Source: Stachybotrys elegans
Taxonomy: Eukaryota; Ascomycota; Sordariomycetes; Hypocreales; Stachybotryaceae
Assembly: GCA_020746835.1 (NCBI GenBank)
Contig: JAGPNK010000011.1
Coordinates: forward strand, 744,001 to 808,000
DNA: 64,000 nt
Direction: 5' to 3'
Shown: positions 1 to 12,100 of the stretch, piece after piece
Layout of the letters: every line of letters starts with the position of its first letter
Position numbering within the stretch: the stretch's first letter is position 1
Position numbers and translations under genes: made by a program
The notes under the pieces: generated by a model
Databases searched by the model: none
What the model was told of the DNA's origin: nothing
Seen by the model: only the letters and a program-made list of their open reading frames with translations

Positions 1-2621
1 TTTCGCCATCCATACTCCGTACATGTACATACATGCATGGTTGGATGGGTGCATTGAATTGGCCTTATCCGCGGGGTGGCAGCCCGTCGATGCGTGCATG
101 CGCCCACCGCAGCCGTGGGAACGAGAGGAGATGCAGAGGAGGAGAATGTGGGACGGAGGGGAATAATATGGGGGGAAGCCGAAGCCATTCGTATATCGTG
201 ATAGTGGCACGTTTAGCCATGGCCTAATTATTCCAGCGCCAGCGCCAGCGCCAGCAGAAGCACAAGCACCCGCGCTAGGGACCAGCCACCACCCACCGCG
301 ACGGGCCAATCCAGTCCAGACTCTCTGGGCGGTGGAGTCTTTTCTCCAGGGACAGACAGGGGCAAGCAACCACACCAAACTCTGTTTCCTGGGTTGTATT
401 TTATTTATTTATTTTACCATGTTCAATTGGCTTTTATTTTATTTTATTTAATCGGGTATCTATGTAGGATTTTGTCCTCGTTCTTGTACTGTACCCGGGT
501 AAGGTAAGGACCGAGCTGCAGCAGACACAAGGCGCTAGACAGGGGCCGTATCATCAACAGGTACAAAGGTACATAGGTAATAATGTAATAATTACTGGCA
601 CTGCTTATCGGCCCCTCTCCTCCCTCTCCCATCTATCCATCCATGTCCTGCCCACCCTCCTCTTTCTTTGTTGGCTGCTTGTCCTAGCCGCCGTTTGCCG
701 GAGACGGGACCGACGCGCCAGTTGCGAGACAGCGATAGATGGGTGTGCGGTGCGTACGACTGTCGATCGAGTCGCAACGGTCGCAAAGGCCCAGGAAAAA
801 CACGCAGATCACCACGTCCAGACCACCCTTGGGCGCGTTCCGGTTTGATCGATGACAATCCCTTCGGTCTGTGCCCCTCTTCTTGTACACACTATGGAGG
901 TAGGGCAGGTACTTTTTGCACCCGGCCCGGAACTGCGATGGAGGAGGGACTGATTGATTGACTTGCAGATGATGCTAGGCAAAATATCGAAAAACCCCCT
1001 CACCACCACCACCAACTCGTCCTGGTCGTCGTCGTCCTCCACCCACACCCCGGCCAACTGTCCGATTGTGCAATGGCTCGCGGCCTCGACGATTGGCTCA
1101 CCGAACCGCCGGGACATGGATCGAATTCCCACAGAGCCCTCCCCTCCTTCCAGAACACGACCACGACAGGAATGGAATGGACACGAGGCCAATGGTCGAT
1201 GGGCCCCAGCCGCCGACAGCCAGTCCTCGGGCTCCCGTAAGCTGAGGCTCTGAGTCGGCCAGGAATGCGGCCACGCCATCTGACAGCCAGGCTGGCACGA
1301 CTGAATCCGATCCTGCGCCATGCTCAGGCACCGCCGGGCACATACGTTTTGCACGGCACCTAGTTGGTGGCACAGGCGTTTCGCCGTCGCCCATGGACCA
1401 ACCAAAACAGAACAAAACAACGCAGAGCCGCCCGCAGAAGCTGGCCACCCTCCATTCCTGTCCAGTCAGTCCACCACCGTCTGTACCGCTCCGTGTCCTG
1501 TAACCTGTTTTGTTGCTGGTTGATTATTACGGGCCGGCCACGGTCAGTCGGCTTTGTCCAATGTCCATGCGCTCGCTGCCTTGGTTGCACTGCCTCCCCC
1601 TTTGGCCATGAAACGTCGACACGGCCCCGTCTCAATGCATCACCACTGTCTTGCTCGTGTTTGACGCGCGGCTACAGGTACACCTGCCGCTCGTCCACGC
1701 CGCCCGTCGCATCTCAATTTGTCACCGTCGGATTCGGTGCAATCCACAACAACCCGTATTTGTGCATGCACAAAATGAGCCTGCATAAAACAATCCTCGC
1801 CTTGCTTGACCAATCGACTGCATCCCATTCAACGTCTGATGTCACATCACCATCATCCATCCCATGACCGGCAGTCCGGTCTTGCCTCGCATTCTCATGG
1901 CACGGAAAACACCGTCCACCCCTCATCATGGACCGCCTAGAACTTCGTCTGCCAGATGAACCCATCGCATCGCGGCGTGGTCAAGGTAGAGTTTGTCGCT
2001 GGAATCCCACATCGAAGCTGCAGTTGCGAAAGCATCATTATCATGGCAACGTGCCAGCGAGTCCAACAAGTATGGGAAATGGATAGTCAATCTATGGCTT
2101 CCTGGATTGGAAACCTTCAATCCGCCACCGGATGGAAGAGAATGACTATGCGTCCCGATATGCTCGCCCTCTAGTACGAAATGTCCCGCCCAGCAGCGCC
2201 GAGGCTCGCGGTTCGTTCATCATGTTCATATCCCTGGCCGTCCTCTTGATCAAGTCCCAACCATCCCACAGCTTCGGCAACTTCCACACGCCACTGCCAG
2301 CTGCATGCATTGAAACTCGGGTGACGACGAGACTTGGAAAGAATAATATTCGCTGGCGAATTTGATGTAGGTTTGCGAGCCCAAGCCTACCTATGTGGTA
2401 TCTTCCATTTCGCACACTTTTTCCCGTCCTCTATTAATCTCGTAGATTCTTTCCTCTTTTATTCCTGGGCTCCTGCCAAACTTCTTACCTCCCGCTCTGT
2501 CTTCCTCCAGACTAGATATTCCACCACCTGTTTTCCTGTCCATCAGCATACAACATACACTCCCAACGGCACATTCTTATCCACCCAACAAAGAGACGTG
2601 CTTGCTACTCGGGAAGACATC
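1..2621. other. Intergenic region and 5' leader, no recognised gene
   Basis: Open frames up to about 200 codons occur on both strands here, but none resembles a known protein and several start at non-ATG codons. A (GCGCCA)-type triplet repeat lies near 235-255. AT-rich homopolymer-like stretches (ATTTTATTT) lie near 400-450. The last few hundred bases before 2622 are CT-rich and probably form the promoter and leader of the E2-like gene. A start at 2334 is possible in the same frame, but the 2334-2621 segment reads like untranslated leader. Confidence 0.5.
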
Positions 2622-5600
2622 ATGCCCGGCATGCCACAAGACCCTATGCTGCGGGCGTTCACCCAGGTTCGACAGGTTCTTGCCTTGCACCCGCCCGGCG
2701 TCTCCGTGCCTCGTCAGGCCCCCCAGGAAACCCAAGAGAGAGCGAGCCGTATCCAGCTTGACCCGCCGTCTCCCGCGATCCCATTCGACCTACCGGAAGA
2801 TAACATCCAGCTCGTACGGTACGGCGCGAAGTTGACGAAGTGGTGCTGTCTCAACTGCTTCTGGCCTATACTCGACAGTGTCGCCCTCTTTGCCAGCCAC
2901 ATCGCAGCCACGAATATTTACAACGCCGACAAGGACGCCAAGGTATCCGTCTCCCCCTTCTTGTCGTGCCGGCGCTGCGGCAACCCTGCCAGAATCTGCA
3001 TGGGATGCGGAAAGATATACAACCCGGCATCTTCATGTCCCGAGTTCTGTTGTGTTGACGGCATCCTCTTTGTCTTTTGGATGCTCCTTTGCGGGCCGCC
3101 TGACACGTTTGCCGGGATTCACGCCGAGGCCTGGAAACAGGCGCAACGCTCGATACCACTACCAGCAGAAGCTTTCTTGCATCCCGACTTTTCTTCAACA
3201 CCTGCATCATCACCAGCTCAATCACCAACTCAATTACCAACCCCATCACCAACTCCATCGCCATCGCCAACTCCATCACCAACTCCATCACCCGTTAACC
3301 CCTCTCACAATGTCCCGTTGCCAGCAACACCGAGTGGTGGTCAAGGTTTGGAGACTACGCACAACGCGACGCCGTCGCTGCAAAACCAGAACCAGAACCA
3401 AGGCGCAGGAATAGCTCCGTTTGAAGCGGCCCCCCTGCCGGCGCAGATTCCACCACTGCAGCAATATCCAGGCCATGGGAATGGTCAACCGCCGAGTTTA
3501 CAGTCAAATGTACCCCTCTCACAGGTACCACAGCCGATGGCGCAACATGTCTTCCATCCAACATCACAAAATCAGACCTTTCAACAGATCCAGGCACCAC
3601 AACAAGTCTTACCGCAGCAGTACTTTTCGCAGGTGCAGCCAGCCATGCAGGCTTTGCAGCAACAGTACCTACCGAATCAACACCCAGGACAGCAGCAGCC
3701 TTTACATCAGCAACCATCACACCAGCATTCGTCATGGCAGCAGAATTTGGCCGTCTACGGTCAGCAGGTCCAACCCCATGCCCAGCCTTTCCACACAACA
3801 GCAGCTTTCCCAAACCATCCGCACTATCAGAGTTCCCTGCCGCTTAAACAGCAGCCTCAGCCGCTTCAACCGCCAGCACACACGGAGCCGAACCAGCCTG
3901 CGATTACAACGCTGCAGTCAACGGCAAACCCGGCCCCGAATAACTGTGTGTGGCTTGAGGATGGGTCTCTTCTTCGGCCGCCCAGGGAGCATGCGAAAAC
4001 GTTGCTTTACTGGTTGATCCATAGCGGGGTGCCCACCCATCTTCACCCAGTGGCTAACCCAGGGGTTGCCTTGTTCAAGGAAGGCTGGGTTCACCCGATA
4101 ACAGGCCTGTCCTTTGCAGAACTCGTGTGTGGAAGTGATCCCGAGTCCCAACGCGCAATGAAGTACAAGGATGGATACGTTGATATTCCAGCTGCGTATA
4201 GGCCCCCCGGTGCCAATACTAAGAATAGAACGATTCCTAGGGGTATCGGCTACAGCATAGACGGCGCAATAACCGTGGATGCCGACTTGACTCGAGCTGC
4301 AAGTAAACTGCTGTCACCCGCACAATACATCTTGACTGACGCGATGTAGGCTGCTGCCAAGGTTCAAGGGTTTTTGGATCTAATCCTGTCGCGCTACCTT
4401 TCTGAACTGGCAATCGCAATACACAGGATGGTAGAAAGGGGGGTTGAACATAGATGTGTTCAGCAATTTGCAGTCATGGCGGTTCAAAGTCCTCTCTTGC
4501 AAGAACTGGCCGTTGTTCTGCGCAACAACTCGGTCCAGAATGTTGTCCAGCGTGGTTATCTCTACAGACGGGTCACGAGCCTCATTGGTGTCATGTATAC
4601 GACCCCGGCCTGCATGCAATTGGTCTTTACGAGGCTCAGGCCGCACAGCAAAGGGACCAAGCTGCTTGAGATGACATTGACTGGCAAGTATGATCCCATT
4701 GACTGTCACATTAGTGTACAAGACTCACTGGCGGCACTCTTTTTCAACTTCTCTCGACCGTTCGCCCATTTCCTCAGCCTCGGCTCTGCCAGAAACCTCC
4801 GGACAGACAGGAAAGATTGTACGGCTCTGATGTGTCGGTTCATCACCACCTTTGCCAACGGCCTCGGGTACACCGGGAGACACCTTGTGCACCTAAAAGA
4901 GGGTACATATGGTGCGCCACACTCTGCCGAGGTCGATCCTGGACAGGACAAACTGGTGGCGACTAGTCCAGCGCCCAAGCAGCTCATGGGCATTGAGGAT
5001 AATGTTCTCTCGTCTCTGATGCACATCGGAGGGACCGACCTGGCAGAATCCATCCCAGAGTCACCGCAACGTATGCGGCGTCTAATGCACGACATCACCA
5101 TGCTCGGAACCAGCCTCCCAGAGGGCATATGGGTCCGCCACGGCCTGGGACGCATAGACATGATGAAGATCCTGATTGCCGGGCCGGTGGGAACACCCTA
5201 CGAGTACGGACTGTTTGAATTCGACCTCTTTTGCACGGCCAGTTATCCAACCAAGCCACCCGTAATGGAGTTCAGGACAACGGGGAACGGGGAAGTGGCA
5301 TTCAACCCCAACCTGTATGCTGATGGAAAAGGTGAGGACCAGGAATGCTTTGCGCCCTAGGGTATCTTGCTGACAAGCGCTATGTAGTATGTCTCTCCCT
5401 GCTAGGGACTTGGACAGGCGAGAGCTGGGGCCCGGCATCAACGCTGCTGCAGCTGTTTGTGTCCATCCAGGCCATGATTCTCTGCGAGCAACCCTACTAC
5501 AACGAGCCGACACGTAAAGGCGTATCGAAGCGCAGGTCGGATGAATACAACGAAGCAGTGCGAAACTGGACAGCCCAATTTGCTATAGCGGGATGGCTTG

Positions 5601-5743
5601 GTAGGCCGAATCCCAGTCCGATTTGGCAGGATGTGGTGGATTACCACTTCAAGAAGCACGCCGTCGACATTATCAACATCAGCGAACATTGGTGGTACTC
5701 TGAGAAGGAAGAGGCACTGCGACTGGTGAAGGCGAAGGCCTGA
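2622..5743 (+). CDS. Large E2 ubiquitin-conjugating protein (BIRC6/UBE2O-like UBC domain)
   Basis: The chosen start is the ATG at 2622 (MPGMPQDP). Residues 75-144 are Cys-rich (CCLNC, CRRC, CMGC, CPEFCC), suggesting a zinc-binding module. Then comes a long Pro/Gln-rich linker with PTPSPTPS repeats. The C-terminal UBC core contains [26 protein letters not shown] and, across an intron at 5332-5387, the active-site motif VCLSLLGTW (Cys codon at 5390), followed by the STLLQ..VSIQ helix typical of BIRC6/UBE2O-type E2s. An in-frame TAG at 4347-4349 interrupts the frame, which resumes unchanged. An intron of a multiple of 3 nt is likely: 4303-4368, or 4275-4349 using the good CTGAC..TAG acceptor with a weak donor. 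The expected role is ubiquitin or ubiquitin-like transfer. The family call is firm; the join near 4.3 kb is not. Confidence 0.75.
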
Positions 5744-6118
5744 GAAGATGGATCTGTAAGCCAGGTGAGGGAATATCCGGATCAACAGATCAACAGGATG
5801 AACAGCCATTCATCATTACTTCTATAACTTGTCGTTTCACTTGACTAGAATAGCGAAAAGCGAATGTCACTGGATTTCTATGAGTTTATGAGTCGCGACT
5901 TGACCAATGAATGAAACGTCTTGATATAATATCTTAATCTAATAACCAATGTAAAAAGTCTGTCCTGAATACCCTCAAAACGCCACGTCAACCTATTTCG
6001 TGTCCTTAAATCGTTATAATTCCCAGAGACAAAACATTATGATCCAACCAACCAGCCATATGACCTAGAAGAGGAAAGGAAAAAGAAATACGGACGGAAG
6101 AAAATATTGATAGCACAT
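5744..6118. other. Intergenic, convergent gene ends
   Basis: This is a short AT-rich space between the E2-like gene and the PKS-like gene, whose 3' ends face each other. I looked on the minus strand for a missing acyl-carrier domain of the PKS. There is no such motif and no room for one. Confidence 0.7.
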
Positions 6119-9100
6119 CTACTGCAAGCTGATAGAGTGTCGGCGCAAGACTCCCCAGAGGGGTGTCGTCAGGGGACCGCCGCCGAGGCCGGGAGAGCTC
6201 GTGTCGATCCTGGGGATGGCGGGGGTGGCGCCGAGACCCGGCAGGCCCGCGATGCCGGTGACGGAGAACTTGCGGTTGCTGTTGATGCGGACGGGCATGG
6301 TCGGGGACCAGGGCAGCTCGAAGCGGCCGGTGTTGCCGTTGACGCTGCGGCGCCAGGGGGTGAGGGCGGGGGTCTGGCTGGTCGGGTCGAGGGTGCTCCG
6401 GGGCAGAACGTAGTGGCCCATGACGGGGTTGTGCGCCCAGATGGCCTCGACGTCGTCGGTGGGCTTGGCCTGGCGCAGACCGAGGGTGATTTCGACGGCG
6501 TGGTGGGAGCCCGGGCGGCCGGCGAGGACGGCCTCGGCGAACTGCTGGTGCAGGTCCTGCTCGGAGCAGCGCACCCACTTGCCCATGAGCTCGGCGGAGC
6601 TCGGGGGCTCGCGCTCGCGGCCGACCATGCGGCCCATGCCCATGATGGGACCCGTGTGGACGACGCAGGCGGCCAGGCCCTGGCGGCGGCGCTGCTCGGC
6701 GAGGCTGGCCATGAAGGCGTTGCCGGCGCAGAGGGCGGCGTGGTTGGGGCTTCCGGACACGGCGATCATGGAGGAGAAGAAGATGAAGAAGTCGAGGGGC
6801 GCGTCCTTGAGCACAGCGCTGAGGTGGCCGGCGCCGTCGACCTTGGGGGCGATGATCTTGTTGAACTTGTCGAGCGACATGTCAGCCAGGGGAGCTTCCT
6901 CGAAGACCATGGCGCCGTAGGCCACGCCGCCCAGAGGAGGGAGGCGGGAGGAGATGCCCTGGTAGAGGGCGACGACTTCGTCTTCCTTGGTAACGTCGCT
7001 GCAAGACGGTTAGTGAGAATTTGGGGAAATGATAAACGGGCAAACATACCTAGAGTGCACCTCGATGGTGGCACCAGCATCGGCGAGGCGACGCAGCCAC
7101 GATTCTCCAATAACGGGGGTTCGGCTCGAGATGACAAGGTTGCGAGCGCCGTGGCGGACCATCCACTCGCACAGCGACAGGCCCAGGCTGCCGCTCATGC
7201 CGACGAGCCAGTAGGTCTTGTTGTCGTCAAACAGGTTGGACGAGTCGACGGGCTGGACCATGGTGGGGATGGGCTCGCCAATGGTCCAGTCGACGACGGA
7301 CTGGGGTGCGAGACCCTCGGTGATCTCGGACAGGTCGTGGGCGCCGTGGACGCGGTAGCGGACGTCGAGCTTGGTGGAGGCGAGGAAGTCAAGCTTGGCT
7401 TCGGCAACGGCGCGCTCGAGGCCAGCCTGGTTGGCAGCGGCGTGCTCGGCCAGGGGCTGGCGCGAGACGGTGCCGAAGATGGATTGGAAGTTCTCGGTGC
7501 GGACGTAGGCGGGCAGGGCACTGCGCAGGCCGTCGGCAATGTTGACGCTGGGCAGGCGGCTCTCGCCAGCGACGAGGCTTGACAGGTCGAGGAAGAGCGA
7601 CACGTCCTCGGGAATGAGACGGCGCAGGACGCGCTGAGGCGCGTTGGGCTGGATGACGGTGCAGTGGGCGTTTCCGGGACGGACCGAGGTGAACTTGAGC
7701 GTGATGCGCTTCTCCTGGGCCTTCTCACCAAAGATGGTCTTGAGGTGGCCCTCGGGCTCATGGACCATGACGCTGTCTCCCGGACGGACGCCGCGCAGGG
7801 CCTCCTCAGCAGCCAGGTGGGCAGCCACAAGGCAGAGGAACTGGGACTCAGAGCCGGCGGGGATGCTCGAGGGGATGCGGACGTGGGTGGACGTGGCGAT
7901 GACGGAGGCGTTGGCCGTGGAGAAGGCCACAACCCGCTCCTTGTTCTTGCGGGCGCGGCCGAGGGCCAAGAAAAGGTAGCCGGAGCCGGCGGCACGGATC
8001 GAGGCGACGAGCGAGTGAGTGACGTCGACACCGAGGGTGAAGGGGCTCGGGGCGGCGACGGGGCTGCGGCGCATGTAGTAGGCGCCGTCGTCGAGGGAGC
8101 GGAACATGACGATGGCCTCTTGGTGCGAGGGCTCGGCGTGCTCGAAGAGCGGGCGGCGCGCCGAGTTGTAGCGGTTGTTCATGGCGTCGTCGAGCATGAG
8201 GCGCGGCACGACAGTGCGGCCCGACTTCTCGAGGACGATCTCGCGCTCGGCCAAGAGGCTCGTCTTGGGGCCGACGAGCTCCTCGACCTTCCAGTTGGCC
8301 GTGGCACGGAATCGGAGGAGCGCCTCGGCGAGCGTGCGCGACTCCAAGCGAGCCTCGTCCTCGACGTCAAAGAACTGGACATCAAGGCCAGGGACCTCGT
8401 AGGCGGCGGCGCGGACAAGGCCAGGCATGATATTGGCGTATGGCTCGTCGGCACGGCGGCCGGACGTCACCCACAGGAGCGTCTTGGCCGTGGCTAGCAT
8501 GCGCTTGAGAGCCTCCCACTGGGCGTTGCCGAGGTTCTTAAAGACAGGTTGGTCGAGGTCCAGAAGACTGAGGACGGCAGTGTTGGGGGCAATCTTGAGA
8601 TGCTGCAAGTCGGCGAGCTTGTGGACGGTGGTGATACCGTTGCAGAAGGGGCGAAGCAGACTCTGCAGCTGGACCGTCAGCTTCCACGTCTTGGGGTTAG
8701 CGCCACCCAGCAGGACGACCTGGTCCATGGAGCGGCGCATAAGCTCGTTGTTCTTGAAAATGGGCGACGTGGTTGTGCCGAGGGGGTCGCGCAGGAAGGA
8801 GACGCGGGGGTCGACAGCCTGGGAGATAAAGATGGTCAGTGGCTTGACGAAGGCGTTGGCGCCGAGGTCGGGCGTCGTCGAGTCGCAGCCCGAGAAGCCC
8901 GTCTCACGGAGAAGCTTGTCCCAGGTGGAAAGCGGCGGGCAGGGAGAAAGAGAGCGACCATCGGCGGCACCCAGCCACCAGCCAGGGAAGACACCGAAGG
9001 AGGCACCGATGCGGGCGGGCACGTCGCTGACGGCCTCGAGGGCGATAAGGTGACCACCGGGGCGGAGAAGGCGGCGGACGCTCTGGAGGGTCTGGTGCAG

Positions 9101-12100
9101 CGAGGGCGTGGCGTGCAGTGCGAACGAGGCGACAATGATGTCGTACGAGTTCTCCTTGAAGCCCTGGATCTTGTTGACGTCGAGGGCGCGGAAGTCGGTG
9201 CGCTCGATGGGGCTGGCAATCATGGGACTGTTGATGGTGGGCGTGCTGACCGAGGGGCTGCTGACCGAGGCTGTAGTCGTGTTGAGGAAGCCCGACGAGA
9301 TGTCGGTGTATGTGTACGAGGTGCAGGCAATGTTACCGGCCTCCTCGAGGATCGTCTTGGTCGAGCTGCCGGCGCCGGCACCAATCTCGAGAACATCGAC
9401 GTGCGGGGAGCGCAGGAAGAGCTGCTTGACGAGACCGGCGAGGTGCTTCTGGAAGTCGGGGAAGCCGAGGCCCTTCTCGTGGTAGTCGGTCAGCATCTGG
9501 CGCATCTTGCCGATCTTGACGACCGACATGTCACCCTTGACGATGGCGGCGGCGTTGCGGCCCATGGTGTGCAGAATCTGCACGTCGATGACGTCGGCAA
9601 ACGGCTTGGAGATGGCGTCGATGATGTCGGTAGTGTCGTTATCCCACTCGCTCTGCCAGAACGGCAGCTTGCCGCCGGCAACCTGCGACTGCACGTGGGC
9701 AGCGTACTTGAAGAAGGCCACGTAGGGGCCCTTTGTCCTTGAGCGGTGGATGGCGGGGACGTCGCGTTGGAGGGTGCGCAGGTAGAAGTAGGCGATGCGC
9801 TCAAGAATACAGGCTAGGCGGTACTCTTCGGGCGTGACGGTGCCGTCGACGACGCCCACGCTGGCATCGGGCGCGGCGGCGGTCCAGACCATCTTGGAGA
9901 AGGGGGCCTTGTCCTCGGAGGCGGCGGGAGTTGAGAATGGAACGCAGGTGACGCCCTCGAGCTGCATCATGGCGTTGTTGACACCATGGGGGAAGACATC
10001 CACGTCACCGGCAAGAGCAGAGGGCGCCATGAGAGAAAAGGCAGCGGCCGCCGTCTCCGGGTCCTCCTTGAGCCAGCAGTCAAAGAGGAAGTTTTGGTTG
10101 ACGGCCTTGCTGGCCTCACACAGGCGCGGGTTGACGCGGACGCGGCTGATCTTGGAGGGCACAACGACTCCCCCGACGGCACCGTCGTTGGGCGACGACT
10201 TGGCCAGCAGGACGGACTGGAAGGCGGCGTCGAGCGTCGAAGGGTGGACGAGGTACCGCGACTGCTCGACGGCAGCAATCTGGCCTGTCGACATGCCCAG
10301 CTTGCGGCGCAGCCCAGACAGCGCGACGAAGCGACCTGATAGGCCGTAGTCAAGAGTCTCGAGGGCGCTGTAGAAATCCTCGGCCTTGACGGGCATCAGG
10401 TACAGTTCCTGGGGCTCACGGAGGGGCAGGACTGTGGGCGACGGCTCCCCGAGGTAGACGAGGATCTCGCCACTGGCACACGTCTCGAGCGCTTCTGTCT
10501 GCTCCTGCGTGGCGGCGCTGAAGTTGAAGTGTGCCGATACGCGCTGGCCGTCGATGCGCTCGATGCCACTGAGCGAGAAGATCATCTCCATATTGGCGTC
10601 CTCATCGTCGAAGATGAGCGCCTTGGGGATGGTCATGTCACGGATCTCAATGTACTGCACGGGGGCAGCATTGCGGACGGCCTGGACGGCACCCTCGACG
10701 GCGGCAGAGACAAAGGCGGCCACGGGGAAGACAATCTGGCCCTCGAGACGGTACTCGCGCAGCCAGGGGACCTCGCGCGGGCACAGGTAGTGGCGCCAGC
10801 GCATCTCGGCGTCGGAGCTGTTGGGCGTCAAGTGACCGAGCAGCTCGTGGACAGGGCCGGAGCGGTTGCGGTAGGCCTTTGTGAAGCGCGACTCATGCCA
10901 GTGCTCAGCGGAGTGATCCCACGAATATGACGGCAGACCAGACAAGACCTCGGGAAGGGTCGAGTCGCCGCCGCCGGCCATGAAGGTCTCAAAGGCCTGC
11001 AGGTCAACGGCACCCTCGCCCAACTGTGTGGCAATGGCGCCCAGGCCACTGGCAAACACCTCGACGTCGTTTTGGCTGCGCGTCATGAGCGCTGCATAGG
11101 GAATGCCCTCGCCGCTGATGGCATGAATCGAGTCGAGCGTCGGCCGCTGCAGCACGGCGTGAGGTCCAATCTCGACCGCCAGGTCAAAGGGGCCGCAGTA
11201 GTCGTTGGCGCGTTGCACGGCGTTCATGAAGCGCACCTGGCCTTGCAGGTTGGCAACCCAGTACTGTCCGGGCAGCGAGTCCATGTGGTACGAGACGTCG
11301 TCGTCGGTCACGGCCGAGAACCACGACATCGAGGCGCCCGTCTCGGCCACGGGGTTGCGGACCTGGATGTTCTGGGCGCGCAGCGAGGCCAGGTAGGCGT
11401 CGGCGACGCTATCCATGTGGCTCGAGTGGTAGGCGTTGTCGGCCTTGAGGCGCGCGTTGGGCTTCTTATCGGCACTGAAGGCGGCCACGAGCTCGTCAAT
11501 GGCGTCTGAGTCGCCCGAGATGGTGATGCCGCTGGGTGAGTTGATGACGGCCACGGACGCGCGACCCTGAAACTCGGGCGCGGACAGCCGGTCCTCAACG
11601 TCGTCGAGGGTTGTCGCAACCACCATCATGGCACCTTTGTCACCCTTGGGGCCTCGGGCATTGCGCGAGTGGAAGCCGCGGTAGTAGGCGATGACCATGG
11701 CGTCCTCGGCCGAGATGACGCCTGCTGCGTAAGCGGCGGCGATTTCACCCGTGGAGTGGCCAACCATGGCGGTCAACTCGACGCCAGCGGCCCGGAGCAT
11801 GTCGACGAGCAGTATCTGGATGGCCGTGGTGAGCGAACCCGAGATGACGGAATCGTTGGTCTGAAACGAGGCTGTGTCCTTGTGCAGCTCCTCAAGCAGC
11901 GACCACTCGGGGCGGTCTGAAGCGGGGAGCATGTCGAGGCGAGCCTGGAGCTTGTCAAAGACGGCTCGGGCAGCAGGAGAAGCGGCGAGCAGGGAGGCAC
12001 CCATGCGAGGCCACTGAGCACCGGGGCAGGTGAAGATGGCCAGGAGGCTCGGCTTGGGGGAGCTCGAGTTGGCAAGGGCGCGAGTGCCGACGCGGCCATT

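Noticed and set aside
809..1420. 203-codon minus-strand frame near the left edge
   Set aside because: Its composition is odd (Trp/Cys/Arg-rich), there is no family likeness, and overlapping frames of similar length exist on the other strand.
5744..6118. Search for a missing ACP downstream of the PKS KR domain
   Set aside because: No GxDSL-like carrier motif is found in any minus-strand frame, and the E2-like gene ends only 375 bp away.
6107..9742. Long plus-strand frames (491, 277 and 397 codons) opposite the PKS gene
   Set aside because: They are low-complexity Gly/Ala/Val/Asp translations caused by GC-rich third codon positions of the PKS on the other strand. They have no start context or domain.
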